From the NCBI GenBank assembly GCA_030433005.1, contig JAUILQ010000007.1, positions 1 to 64,000 of the forward strand: 64,000 bases of DNA, read 5' to 3'. The DNA comes from Alphaproteobacteria bacterium. GTDB lineage: Bacteria; Pseudomonadota; Alphaproteobacteria; Kiloniellales; DSM-21159. Position numbers and translations under genes: made by a program. The stretch's first letter is position 1. Every line of letters begins with the position of its first letter. Below are positions 1 to 8,588 of this stretch, piece after piece. The notes beneath the pieces were generated by a model, which searched no databases, had not been told where the DNA came from, and saw nothing but the letters and a program-made list of their open reading frames with translations.

Positions 1-953
1 GGATAAGTGGTGCTGATCAGCGGGCGCAACGATTCATTGACGGAAAGCGCGCCGGCCGCCATCAGGCCGAGCGCGCCGAGGCGTCGGGTCAGGCGCGCGC
101 CCTGCCAGAACAGCAGGATCTCGGCGACCACCCCGACCGCCCAGAGCCAGCCGATCCAGTCCTCGCTCAGGCCCTGACGCAGCCAGTTCAGGCTGCCGAA
201 GGCGTAGACGAATCCATGGGTACCCTGCAGCAGCGCGCCGGTGATGCAGAACAGGCGGAAACGCGGCTCGGCGAGCAGCGTCCAGGGCAGGCGCCGGCGC
301 CCGGCCGCGGCCGCCTCGCGCCCGGCCGCGCGCTCGGCCTCGCTGCGCGGCGGCAATGCCAGCACCGCCCCGACGGTCAGCAGCGTCGTCGCGATCAGCG
401 CCCAGAGCACCAGCTCGGCCGGCCGCCCGCTCAGCAGCCAGCCGCCGCCGAGGTTGGCCAGGATGAAGGTCAGCGAGCCCCACAGCCGCGCGCGGCCGTA
501 GTCGAAGCCGCCGGCCGCGCGCGGCCGCTTGCTGGCCTGCACCGTCAGGCTCTCGGTGATCGGCATCTGCGGCTGGTGCAGCAGCGAGCCGAGCCCCTGG
601 AACACCGCGACGAAGATCAGCGATTCGACCAGCGTCAGGCCGAGAAAGCATCCCAGCGTGCCGGCCGCCAGCAGCGCCATGACCCGGCGCGGCCGGCCGC
701 TGCGGTCGGCGAGGCCGGCGAGCAGCGGCGTGGTGACGATGCGCAGCCAGGCCGGCAGCGCGATCACCAGGCCGATCTGCTCGGCCGTGAAGCCGCGGCT
801 CTCCAGCCATACCGGGAAGTACGGCAGGTAGAGCCCGATCGTCGCGAACAGCGCCGCGTAGGCCAGGGCGTAGGGCAGGGAGGGCGGCAGGGCGGCGCGC
901 ATGGCGCCTTCCTCGCCGAGCCGCGCCCCGAGCGCAAGCGCTGCCGCTTGCAT
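1..953 (-). CDS. MFS transporter, HcaT / MFS_1_like type (3' end outside window)
   Basis: Major facilitator superfamily permease of the inner membrane; the reading frame is open from the ATG at 953 to the window edge, so about 317 residues of a family normally near 400 are present. The N-terminal half has the alternating hydrophobic segments of an MFS protein, including LGLTLVESLIFVAVFQGLGS and a loop with DRSGRPRRVM resembling the MFS loop 2-3 motif. The general look (PYFPVWLESRGFTAEQIGL) matches the phenylpropionate-transporter-like (HcaT) group; the substrate cannot be told from sequence. The ATG at 953 has a good AAGGAG six bases upstream; a second in-frame ATG at 902 has none. It precedes and is codirectional with no close partner; the GMC oxidoreductase lies upstream on the same strand. 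Confidence 0.85.
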   Translation of the reverse strand, partial: MQAAALALGARLGEEGAMRAALPPSLPYALAYAALFATIGLYLPYFPVWLESRGFTAEQIGLVIALPAWLRIVTTPLLAGLADRSGRPRRVMALLAAGTLGCFLGLTLVESLIFVAVFQGLGSLLHQPQMPITESLTVQASKRPRAAGGFDYGRARLWGSLTFILANLGGGWLLSGRPAELVLWALIATTLLTVGAVLALPPRSEAERAAGREAAAAGRRRLPWTLLAEPRFRLFCITGALLQGTHGFVYAFGSLNWLRQGLSEDWIGWLWAVGVVAEILLFWQGARLTRRLGALGLMAAGALSVNESLRPLISTTY

Positions 954-997
954 GACAGCTCCTTAGGTCGCGGCGGAGAATTCCGTGCTCGAGCGCG

Positions 998-1109
998 CTT
1001 CGTGGTTCGACAAGCTCACCCTGAAGTGCGCCCCCACGGCGGCGCGAAGCCAGCCGTCGCTTCGTGGTGAGCTTCACCCTGAGCCTGTCGAAGGGCGAAC
1101 CACGAAGCG
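998..1109. repeat. Palindromic intergenic element, family A
   Basis: Ends pair as an inverted repeat (CTTCGTGGTTCG near 999-1010 against CGAACCACGAAG near 1097-1108) with internal segments containing GACAAGCTCACC and GAGCCTGTCGAAGG. The same core recurs at 9429-9507. It fills the gap between the MFS and GMC genes and could form a long hairpin in RNA. Confidence 0.75.
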
Positions 1110-1145
1110 ACTGAAGCTCCGGTGGGGCCCTGCGCACTCTGAAGT

Positions 1146-2837
1146 CTACCCCCGCGCGTCCTCGCGGATCATGTCGCTGGCCTTCTCGGCGATCATGATG
1201 GTCGGCGAGTTGGTGTTGCCGGAGGTGATGGTCGGCATCACCGAGGCGTCGACGACGCGCAAGGACCCGACGCCGTGCACCCGCAGGCGGGCGTCGACCA
1301 CGGCCTCGGCGTCGCTGCCCATGCGGCAGGTGCCCACGGGATGGAAGATCGTCGTCGCGATGTCGCCGGCGGCGCGCGCCAGCACCTCGTCGCCGTCGAG
1401 CTCGGGGCCCGGCTTGATCTCGACCGGCCGGTACCTGGCCAGCGGCTCGGCCGCGCAGATCCGCCGGGTCAGGCGCAGCGACTGCGCGGCGACCAGGCGG
1501 TCGGCCGGCGCCGAGAGGTAGTTCGGGCGGATCTCCGGCGCCGCCGCCGGGTCGGGCGACGCCAGGCGCACCCGGCCGCGGCTCTCCGGCCTCAGGTTGC
1601 AGACGCTGGCGGTGAAGGCCGGGAAGCGGTGCAGAGGCTCGCCGAAGGCGTCGAGGCTGAGCGGCTGGACGTGGTACTCCAGGTTCGGGGTGTCCTGGGC
1701 GGGGTCGGAGCGCGCGAAGGCGCCGAGCTGGCTCGGCGCCATGGTCAGCGGGCCCGAGCGGAACAGCGCGTACTCCAGCGCCATCTGCGCCTTGCCGAGC
1801 CAGGAGTTGGCCTGCTGGTTCAGCGTCTTCACGCCTTCGACCCGGTAGACCGCGCGGATCTGCAGGTGGTCCTGCAGGTTCTCGCCGACGCCGGGCAGGG
1901 CGTGGCGCACGGCGATCTCCTGCTCCTGCAGCAGCGCGCCGGGCCCGATGCCGGAGAGCTGCAGGATCTGCGGCGAGCCGATCGCGCCGGCGGCCAGGAT
2001 GACCTCGCCGCGCGCCTGCGCCTCGACCGGCTCGCCGTCCCGCCGGAAGGCCAGGCCGCGGCAGCGCGGGCGGCCGTCCTCGCCGTCCCCGAACAGCAGC
2101 CGCTCGGCCTGGGCGTGGGTCATCACGGTCAGGTTCGGCCGGTCGAGCACCGGGCGCAGGAAGGCGGTCGAGGCGCTCCAGCGGCGGCCGCGGCGCTGGT
2201 TGACGTCGAACAGCCCGACGCCCTCGTTGTCGCCGGTGTTGAAATCGTCGGTCGCCGGGATGCCGCAGGCCACGGCGGCGTCGCGGAAGGCGTCGAGGAT
2301 CTCCCAGTGCAGGCGCTGCTTCTCGACCCGCCACTCGCCGCCGGCGCCGTGCAGCTCGGTCTCGCCGCGGTAGTGGTCCTCGGAGCGCCTGAAGTAGGGC
2401 AGCACCTCGTCCCAGCCCCAGCCGGCGTTGCCCATCTGGCGCCAGCCGTCGTAGTCGCGCGCCTGGCCGCGCATGTAGATCATGCCGTTGATCGAGGAGC
2501 AGCCGCCGAGCACGCGGCCGCGCGGATAGGCCAGCGAGCGGCCGTTGAGGCCTTCGTCCTCGGCGGTGCGGAAGCCCCAGTCGGCGCGCGGGTTGCCCAT
2601 GCAGTAGAGGTAGCCGATCGGGATCTTGAACCAGATCCAGTCGTCGCGGCCGCCGGCCTCGAGCAGCAGCACCGAGGTCTTCGGGTCGGCCGACAGGCGG
2701 TTGGCCAGCACGCAGCCGGCGCTGCCGGCGCCGACCACGATGTAGTCGTACTCGCCCAGGTTCTGCCGGCTTCCCTGCCGGCTTTCCTGCCGGCCGTCTG
2801 CCGATCCCACGCCGCCGCGCCGCGAGTCTTCCGCCAT
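1146..2837 (-). CDS. GMC family FAD-dependent oxidoreductase (choline/alcohol dehydrogenase-like)
   Basis: Predicted 563-residue flavoprotein oxidising an alcohol group. The N-terminal Rossmann motif VVGAGSAGCVLANRLS binds FAD, followed by the GMC signature around GRVLGGCSSINGMIYMRG, and the C-terminal catalytic region has HPVGTCRMGSDAEAVVD and the second GMC block with VVDASVMPTITSGNTNSPT. Length fits the family (530-570). The ATG at 2837 was chosen because it gives a short lead of about 28 residues before the FAD motif; the open frame continues further upstream to 3398 but that part reads against the divergent acylase gene. Substrate unknown: choline dehydrogenase, AlkJ-like alcohol dehydrogenase and others share these motifs. 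Divergent from the penicillin-acylase-like gene with a 175-base shared upstream region. Confidence 0.92.
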   Translation of the reverse strand: MAEDSRRGGVGSADGRQESRQGSRQNLGEYDYIVVGAGSAGCVLANRLSADPKTSVLLLEAGGRDDWIWFKIPIGYLYCMGNPRADWGFRTAEDEGLNGRSLAYPRGRVLGGCSSINGMIYMRGQARDYDGWRQMGNAGWGWDEVLPYFRRSEDHYRGETELHGAGGEWRVEKQRLHWEILDAFRDAAVACGIPATDDFNTGDNEGVGLFDVNQRRGRRWSASTAFLRPVLDRPNLTVMTHAQAERLLFGDGEDGRPRCRGLAFRRDGEPVEAQARGEVILAAGAIGSPQILQLSGIGPGALLQEQEIAVRHALPGVGENLQDHLQIRAVYRVEGVKTLNQQANSWLGKAQMALEYALFRSGPLTMAPSQLGAFARSDPAQDTPNLEYHVQPLSLDAFGEPLHRFPAFTASVCNLRPESRGRVRLASPDPAAAPEIRPNYLSAPADRLVAAQSLRLTRRICAAEPLARYRPVEIKPGPELDGDEVLARAAGDIATTIFHPVGTCRMGSDAEAVVDARLRVHGVGSLRVVDASVMPTITSGNTNSPTIMIAEKASDMIREDARG

Positions 2838-3012
2838 GAACGCCCTTTGCCTCCCGCCGTCTTCGCCCGGCTCCGCCGGTGCCTGCTTGCGGCCAAGCTT
2901 GCCGGAACCGGAGCGCATCGGGAAGGGTTCGCCCCTGGACCGCCCGGGCTCGGCGCCTACCTCCTTTCCGAGCGCGGTTCGGGCGGCAGTCAGCGGAAGG
3001 GATCGACAGGGC

Positions 3013-5259
3013 ATGCGGAAGAGGATGGCGTCGCTGGTGCCGGCGATGGTGGGCGCGCTGGTGCTCGGCGGCTGCGCGCTGGTCAGCGGGCTGCCGGAGC
3101 CGGTCGACCGTCGGGCCCGTCTCGCCGACTTTCCGACCGAGGGGCTGCCGCTCGACGGCCCGGTGACGATCCGCTGGAACGAGCGGATGGTGCCCTTCGT
3201 CGAGGCTTCGAGCGACCGCGACGGCGCCGTCGCGCTGGGTCTCGTCCACGCCCACCTGCGGCTCGGCCAGATGGAGGCGCTGCGCCGCATCTCGCAGGGC
3301 CGAATCGCCGAGATGGTCGGGCCGCTGGCGACCGACATAGACCGCTCGCTGCGCATCCTCGGCTTCGGCCGCGCCGCGCCGGAGATCGTCGCCGCCATGC
3401 CGGACGAGACCCGGGCCTGGCTGACCGCCTACCTCGAGGGCGTGAACCACTACCTGATGACCACGGAGCGGCTGCCCCACGAGTTCGCGCTGCTCGGCCT
3501 GGAGCGCGAGCCCTGGCGGCTCGAGGACGTCGTCACCCTGGGGCGCCTGGTCTCGACCGACGTCAACTGGCTGGTCTGGTTCGGCCTGCTGGAGCAGCGC
3601 GACCGCGAGGACTTCCCCGAGCTCTGGGCGCGCCTCGTCGAGGCCGGCCACAACTCGACGGCCAGCTACCGGGCGAACGGCGACGGCCAGGCCCGGCTGC
3701 TCGAGGAGATCCTGGGCGGCCTGGGCCGCAGCGGCTCCAACTCCGTGGTCGTCGCCGGCGAGCGCAGCGCCAGCGGCGGCGCGCTGATCGCCAACGACCC
3801 GCATCTCGGCGTCACCCAGCCGAACGCCTGGATCATCGCCGGCTACAAGACGCCGGGCTACCACACCGTCGGCCTGATGGTGCCGGGGTTGCCCTTCGTG
3901 GCACTCGGCCGCAATCCCTGGATCGCCTGGGGAGGCACCAACCTGCGCGCCGCCAACAGCGACCTGATCGACGTCTCCGGCCTGCCGGCGGAGGCCTTCG
4001 AGACCGAGCGCGAAACCATCGGCGTGCGCTGGTGGTTCGACCGGGAGCTCGAGGTCCGCGTCTCGCCGCACGGCCCGGTGATCACCGACGCGCCGCTGGT
4101 CGAGGCGGGCGAGACGACGGCGGCGCTGAAGTGGGTCGGCCACCAGCCGAGCGACGAGCTGACCGCGCTGCTCGCGCTCAACCGGGCGCGCGACTGGCAG
4201 GACTTCCGCCAGGCCTTGGCGGACTACGCCATCGCGCCGCAGAACTTCCTCTACGCCGACGTCGAGGGCAACGTCGGGCAGCTGATGGCGACCCGCGTGC
4301 CGGCCCGAAAGGGCCTGCCCGAGACGCTGGTGCAGCCGGCCTCCGCCGCCGCGGCCTGGGACCGCTTGGTCGGCACCAGCGAGCTGCCGCAGGTCTACGA
4401 CCCGGAGACCGGCCTGCTCGCTTCGGCCAACAACCGCGGTGCCGAGGCCGAGGTGCCGGTCGGCTGGTTCTTCTCCTCGAACGACCGCGTCGAGCGGCTC
4501 TACGCGCTGCTCGACGACGAGCCGACGATCTCGGTCGAGCAGCTGAAGGCGCTGCAGCGCGACGTCTACATGGCCTCGGCCGTCGCGATCCGCGACCTGC
4601 TCGTGGCGCGCGCCGAGGGCCTGCCGCTGGACGGCGGGGCGGCCGACGTGCTGGCCGCCCTTCGCGAGTGGGACGGCCACTACCGCGAGGACAGCCGCGG
4701 CGCGCTGGCCTTCGAGCAGACCCTGGCGCCCCTGACCGAAGCGGTCTTCGAGGAGCGCCAGCTCGCCGCCTTCGATTCGGGTGGCCGGCCGTTCCAGCTG
4801 ATCGCCGAGGAGCTGGCGGCGATGGACGACGCGCGCCTGCTGCCGGCGCTGGCCGACGCCCTGGCCGAGGCGGCCGGTCCGGTCGCCGAGTTCGGCACCT
4901 GGGGCGCCCAGCATCGGCTGGTGCTGCAGCACCCGCTCGGCAACCTGCCGCTGATCGGCGGCCGCTACCGCTTCGACGACTACCCCGTCGGCGGCTCCAG
5001 CTCGACGATCATGAAGACCGCCCACGACCTCACGACCGAGCGCCACCCGACGCGCTACGGCAGCCAGTCGCGCCACGTCTCCGACCTCTCGGACCCCGAC
5101 GCCAACTGGTTCGTGCTGCTCGGCGGCCAGGACGGCTGGTTCAACGCCGAGAACTTCCTCGACCAGGTGCCGCTGTGGCGCGCCGGCGACTACGTCCAGG
5201 TGCCGCTCGACCCGGACGAGACCTGGGGCGAGGCGATGTGGCTGGAGCCGGGGGAGTAG
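3013..5259 (+). CDS. Penicillin acylase family lipoprotein (Ntn hydrolase)
   Basis: A 748-residue N-terminal-nucleophile amidohydrolase precursor of the penicillin amidase family, which also includes quorum-signal (AHL) acylases. The N-terminus RKRMASLVPAMVGALVLGGC is a lipoprotein signal with lipobox LGGC, so the protein is probably lipid-anchored in the periplasm. The segment GRSGSNSVVVAGERSASGG followed by ANDPHLG contains the expected autocleavage site before the nucleophilic Ser of GSN-S, giving alpha and beta chains; YPVGGSSSTIMKT near the C-terminus fits the family. The open frame extends 59 residues upstream, but the ATG at 3013 is the one that starts the signal peptide and it follows GGAAGGG. 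The natural substrate is unknown. Confidence 0.9.
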   Translation: MRKRMASLVPAMVGALVLGGCALVSGLPEPVDRRARLADFPTEGLPLDGPVTIRWNERMVPFVEASSDRDGAVALGLVHAHLRLGQMEALRRISQGRIAEMVGPLATDIDRSLRILGFGRAAPEIVAAMPDETRAWLTAYLEGVNHYLMTTERLPHEFALLGLEREPWRLEDVVTLGRLVSTDVNWLVWFGLLEQRDREDFPELWARLVEAGHNSTASYRANGDGQARLLEEILGGLGRSGSNSVVVAGERSASGGALIANDPHLGVTQPNAWIIAGYKTPGYHTVGLMVPGLPFVALGRNPWIAWGGTNLRAANSDLIDVSGLPAEAFETERETIGVRWWFDRELEVRVSPHGPVITDAPLVEAGETTAALKWVGHQPSDELTALLALNRARDWQDFRQALADYAIAPQNFLYADVEGNVGQLMATRVPARKGLPETLVQPASAAAAWDRLVGTSELPQVYDPETGLLASANNRGAEAEVPVGWFFSSNDRVERLYALLDDEPTISVEQLKALQRDVYMASAVAIRDLLVARAEGLPLDGGAADVLAALREWDGHYREDSRGALAFEQTLAPLTEAVFEERQLAAFDSGGRPFQLIAEELAAMDDARLLPALADALAEAAGPVAEFGTWGAQHRLVLQHPLGNLPLIGGRYRFDDYPVGGSSSTIMKTAHDLTTERHPTRYGSQSRHVSDLSDPDANWFVLLGGQDGWFNAENFLDQVPLWRAGDYVQVPLDPDETWGEAMWLEPGE

Positions 5260-5298
5260 GGCGGCTGCGGTTCCCTTCCTCCGCCACCCCGCCCATTC

Positions 5299-5407
5299 CG
5301 TCATCCCTGCGAAAGCAGGGATCCAGAGGACGAGGCCCCGCGCGCGAACCCGAGGAGTCCGCGCGCACGGCACCTTTCTCTGGATCCCTGCTTTCGCAGG
5401 GATGACG
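5299..5407. repeat. Palindromic intergenic element, family B
   Basis: Two 30-base arms are perfect reverse complements: the left arm (5299-5328) begins CGTCATCCCTGCGAAAGCAG and the right arm (5378-5407) is its mirror. The loop is about 49 bases. Near-identical elements sit at 12975-13084 and, diverged, at 20339-20424. It lies between convergent genes and may double as a terminator. Confidence 0.85.
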
Positions 5408-5480
5408 AAGGAGAGTGCGGGGGCGAGGGAGGGGAGGGCGGCGTCGGCTGCCTCGGGCGAGCGGCGCTGCTCCTGGCCCT

Positions 5481-6263
5481 CTACGCCGCCGAGATGCCGC
5501 CGTTGACCGAGATCGCCTGGCCGGTGAGCTTCGCCGCGGCCGGGCTGCAGAGGTAGACGGCGAGCGCGCCCAGGTCCTCGGGCTCGACGACGCCGAGGCT
5601 GGCCATCTGCTCGGCCTTGCCGAACAGCTTCGCGGCGAAGGGGTCCTCCATCAGCTGGCCGTAGAGCGGCGTCGAGCGGACGATCGAGGGGGTCATGACG
5701 TTGACCCGCACGCCGTTGCGCTTGGCCTCGATCGCCATGCCCCGGCAGAACATCACGATGGCCGCCATGGCGGCGCCAATGGTCGCTTCGCCCGGCGTCG
5801 CGATCTTGGCGGCGTCTGAGGCGGTGCAGACGATGGCGCCGCCGCCCTGGTCGCTCATGTAGGGCAGCACCGCGCGCGCCGGCAGCAGCACGCCGGAGGT
5901 GATCTTGCGCAGCGTCTCCGGAATCGCCTCGATCGGCTGCTTGTGCAGCAGGCAGGGCAGGGAGTCGCCGCCCGCGGTCGAGACCAGGGCGTCGATGCGC
6001 CCGTAGGCCTCGGCGCAGGCCGCCGCCGCGGCCGTGGCGCCCTCCGGCGTGGCGGCGTCGGCGGCGACGAAGCGGACCTCGGCCGCCGGCGCGCTCTCGC
6101 GCAGCGCCGCGACCGCCGCCTCGCCGCGCGCCGGCGTGCGGCCCGCCAGCATCAGCTTCGGCACGCCGGCGGCCGCCAGCGCTTGGGCGCAGGCGAGACC
6201 GATGCCCGCCGTGCCGCCGGTCAGCAGGATCGCGCTCTCCTCCAGGGGCCGCACCGTCGCCAT
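5481..6263 (-). CDS. SDR family protein lacking the catalytic Tyr/Lys pair
   Basis: Short-chain dehydrogenase/reductase fold, 260 residues, with the nucleotide-binding motif TGGTAGIG near residue 15, a classical C-terminal region and the SDR segment NGVRVNVMTPSI. The family's catalytic YxxxK should fall in PGEATIGAAMAAIVMFCRG; aligned with the usual AAYxASKAAL, the Tyr position is Ile and the Lys position is Met. The Ser position (CTASDAA) is kept. Either it is a non-enzymatic SDR or uses other chemistry. AGGAG lies ten bases before the ATG at 6263. It is divergent from the TetR gene across a 62-base region with a palindromic operator, which suggests co-regulation with the carboxylase operon; atu clusters for terpene catabolism also carry SDR genes. 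Confidence 0.85.
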   Translation of the reverse strand: MATVRPLEESAILLTGGTAGIGLACAQALAAAGVPKLMLAGRTPARGEAAVAALRESAPAAEVRFVAADAATPEGATAAAAACAEAYGRIDALVSTAGGDSLPCLLHKQPIEAIPETLRKITSGVLLPARAVLPYMSDQGGGAIVCTASDAAKIATPGEATIGAAMAAIVMFCRGMAIEAKRNGVRVNVMTPSIVRSTPLYGQLMEDPFAAKLFGKAEQMASLGVVEPEDLGALAVYLCSPAAAKLTGQAISVNGGISAA

Positions 6264-6289
6264 GGCTCTTCGCTCCTCTCTCCGCCGGA

Positions 6290-6325
6290 TTGACCGTCTC
6301 GGGAATTCTGCCTAACGTTCGTTAG
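6290..6325 (+). promoter_or_regulatory. TetR-type operator overlapping a promoter for the carboxylase operon
   Basis: TTGACC (6290-6295), 17 bases, then TAACGT (6313-6318) make a plausible sigma70 promoter. The -10 box lies inside CTAACGTTCGTTAG (6312-6325), an inverted repeat with perfect six-base arms, typical of TetR-family operators. The predicted transcript start falls on or next to the ATG at 6326. A repressor bound here would block this promoter and sits about 50 bases from the divergent SDR gene. Confidence 0.65.
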
Positions 6326-6967
6326 ATGGCAAGCCCCGAGACGATCCCCGTTTCCGACGCCCCGTTGGACAGTCGCGCCGAGGCGACCCGACGGCGGGTG
6401 CTCGACGTCGCCGCGCGGCTGTTCCGCGAGCGGGGCTACGCCGGCGTCTCGCTGCGCGCCATCGCCGCGGCCGCCGGGCTCAAGGCCGGCAGCCTCTACT
6501 ACCACTTCGACTCGAAGGAGGCGCTGGTCGTCGAGATCCTCGACGAGGGCATCCGCGCGGTCCACGAGGCCGTCGAGCAGGCCGTCTCGGCGCTGCCCGC
6601 CGACGCCGACGGCGCGACCCTGCTGGAGACCGCGATCCGCGCGCACCTGGAGAGCCTGCTGCGGCTCTCCGACTACACCTCGGCCAACGTGCGGGTCTTT
6701 GGCCAGGCGCCGGAGCCGGTGCGCCGGCGCAGCCTCGCCGTGCGCCGCGCCTACGACGCCTGCTGGGACGCCCTGCTGGCCGAGGCCCAGGCGCGCGGCG
6801 CGATCCGCGCCGACGCCGACCTGCGCGCGGCGCGGCTGCTGCTGCTCGGCGCGCTCAACGCCTCGCTGGAATGGTTCGAGCCGCGGCGCGGCGGCGTCGA
6901 GGCGCTGGCCGCGCGCTACGCCGACCTGCTGTGGCACGGCCTCGCGCCGCGCCCGGCGGCGGCCTGA
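6326..6967 (+). CDS. TetR/AcrR family transcriptional regulator
   Basis: A 213-residue repressor-type protein. Residues about 17-65 form the TetR helix-turn-helix (RRRVLDVAARLFRERGYAGV, then LRAIAAAAGLKAGSLYYHFD), and the rest is a helical ligand-binding domain. It heads the operon with the carboxylase genes (13-base gap to the beta subunit) and its start codon abuts a palindromic operator, so autorepression and control of the operon and the divergent SDR are likely. No ribosome-binding site precedes the ATG, and the predicted transcription start is at the ATG, so the mRNA may be leaderless. In Pseudomonas the terpene (atu) cluster is governed by a TetR protein AtuR, whereas the leucine (liu) cluster uses a MerR protein; this favours an atu-like reading but does not prove it. 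Confidence 0.9.
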   Translation: MASPETIPVSDAPLDSRAEATRRRVLDVAARLFRERGYAGVSLRAIAAAAGLKAGSLYYHFDSKEALVVEILDEGIRAVHEAVEQAVSALPADADGATLLETAIRAHLESLLRLSDYTSANVRVFGQAPEPVRRRSLAVRRAYDACWDALLAEAQARGAIRADADLRAARLLLLGALNASLEWFEPRRGGVEALAARYADLLWHGLAPRPAAA

Positions 6968-6980
6968 ATGGGGGAATGCC

Positions 6981-8582
6981 ATGGCGATCCTGACCAGCGC
7001 GCTCCTGCCCGGCTCGGCCGCCTTCGAGGCCAACCGCGCGGCCTACGAGGCGCGCCTCGAGACCCTGCGCGAGCGCCTGGCCCACGCCGCCTTCGGCGGC
7101 CGCGGCAAGCACGTCGAGCGTCATCGGGCCCGCGGCAAGCTGCCGGTGCGCGAGCGCCTCGACCTGCTGCTCGATCCCGGCAGCCCCTTCCTGGAGGTGG
7201 CACCGCTCGCCGCCTGCGGCCAGTACGACGAGGAGGTACCGGGCGCCGGCGCGGTCGCCGGCATCGGCCTGGTCGAGGGCACCCCGGTCATGGTCATCGC
7301 CAACGACGCCACGGTGAAGGGCGGCTCCTTCTACCGCGAGACGGTCAAGAAGCACGTCCGCGCCCAGGAGATCGCCGAGCAGCAGCGGCTGCCCTGCCTC
7401 TACCTGGTCGACTGCGGCGGCGCCAACCTGCCGCAGCAGGACCAGGTCTTCCCGGACAAGGACCACTTCGGCAACGCCTTCCTGCGCCAGTGCCGCATGT
7501 CGGCCATGGGCCTGGCCCAGCTCTCGGCGGTGTTCGGCGGCTGCACGGCCGGCGGCGCCTACATCCCGGCGCTCTCCGACGAGGTCGTCATGGTGCGCGG
7601 CCAGGCGCGTATCCACCTGGGCGGCCCCTCGATCGTCAAGGTCGCGATCAACGAGGCGGTCGACGGCGAGACCCTGGGCGGTGCCGAGATGCACGCCAAG
7701 GTCTCCGGCGTCTCCGACTGGCTGGCCGAGGACGAGCCCGAGGCCCTGGCCAAGCTGCGCGAGGCGGTCGCCTCGCTGGCCATCGAGCGCGACCTCTCGC
7801 CGCCGCGCGCGCCGAAGCCGCCGCGCCTCGACCCGCAGTCGCTGACCGGCGTGATCCCGGCCGACCGCCGCACGCCCTACGACATGCGCGAGGTGCTGGC
7901 GCGCCTCGTCGACGACAGCGAGTTCGTCGAGTTCAAGCCGGCCTGGGGCGAGACCCTGGTCTGCGGTACCGCCTGGATCCACGGCTTCCCGGTCGGCGTG
8001 CTGGCCAACAACGGCCCGCTGCACTCCGACTCCTCGCTCAAGGCCGCGCACTTCGTGCAGCTCTGCGACCAGCGCGGCACGCCGCTGCTGTTCCTGCAGA
8101 ACATCTCCGGCTACATGGTCGGCACGGCGGCCGAGCGCGGCGGCATCGCCAAGGATTCCGCCAAGATGGTCTACGCCATGGCGACCGCGCGGGTGCCGCG
8201 CCTGACGGTGATCCTCGGCGGCTCCTACGGCGCCGGCAACTACGGCATGTGCGGCCGCGGCTTCCACCCGGACTTCCTCTTCGCCTGGCCGACCGCCGAG
8301 TGCGCGACCATGAGCGCCGACATCGCCGCCAACGTCATGACCGAGCTGCGCCGCTCCTCGCTGCGTCTCGGCCCGCCGGAGCCGGGCGAGCTGGAGGAGA
8401 TCGAGGCCCGGGTGCGCGCCCAGTACGCCGAGCAGTCCGATCCCTACTACGCGACCTCGCGGCTGTGGGACGACGGCATCCTCGAGCCGGCGCAGACCCG
8501 CGACGTGCTCGGCCTCTGCCTGGCCCTGGCGCACAGCCGTCCCGAGACCGCGGCGCGCGACGCCCGCGTGTTCCGGATGTAG
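6981..8582 (+). CDS. Acyl-CoA carboxylase beta (carboxyltransferase) subunit, MCC/GCC type
   Basis: Carboxyltransferase subunit, 533 residues, that transfers CO2 from carboxybiotin to a branched enoyl-CoA. Residues about 45-300 and 310-510 are the two crotonase-fold halves. Family segments are clear: GSFYRETVKKHVRAQEIAEQ, FGGCTAGGAYIPALSDE, LFLQNISGYMVG and GGSYGAGNYGMCGRGF, all typical of 3-methylcrotonyl-CoA and geranyl-CoA carboxylases rather than propionyl-CoA carboxylase. Neighbouring hydratase, biotin subunit and acyl-CoA dehydrogenase complete the pathway. Whether the substrate is methylcrotonyl-CoA (leucine) or geranyl-CoA (acyclic terpenes) cannot be settled here. GGGGGA precedes the ATG at 6981. 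Confidence 0.93.
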   Translation: MAILTSALLPGSAAFEANRAAYEARLETLRERLAHAAFGGRGKHVERHRARGKLPVRERLDLLLDPGSPFLEVAPLAACGQYDEEVPGAGAVAGIGLVEGTPVMVIANDATVKGGSFYRETVKKHVRAQEIAEQQRLPCLYLVDCGGANLPQQDQVFPDKDHFGNAFLRQCRMSAMGLAQLSAVFGGCTAGGAYIPALSDEVVMVRGQARIHLGGPSIVKVAINEAVDGETLGGAEMHAKVSGVSDWLAEDEPEALAKLREAVASLAIERDLSPPRAPKPPRLDPQSLTGVIPADRRTPYDMREVLARLVDDSEFVEFKPAWGETLVCGTAWIHGFPVGVLANNGPLHSDSSLKAAHFVQLCDQRGTPLLFLQNISGYMVGTAAERGGIAKDSAKMVYAMATARVPRLTVILGGSYGAGNYGMCGRGFHPDFLFAWPTAECATMSADIAANVMTELRRSSLRLGPPEPGELEEIEARVRAQYAEQSDPYYATSRLWDDGILEPAQTRDVLGLCLALAHSRPETAARDARVFRM

Positions 8583-8588
8583 GGCGCC

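Noticed and set aside
34-5373. Very long minus-strand open frame (about 1780 codons) across the MFS, GMC and acylase genes
   Set aside because: It is out of frame with three well-supported proteins and has Arg/Ala/Gly-rich composition typical of high-GC shadow frames. Similar long frames at 1275-5405, 8335-9260 and 16002-19454 were dropped for the same reason.
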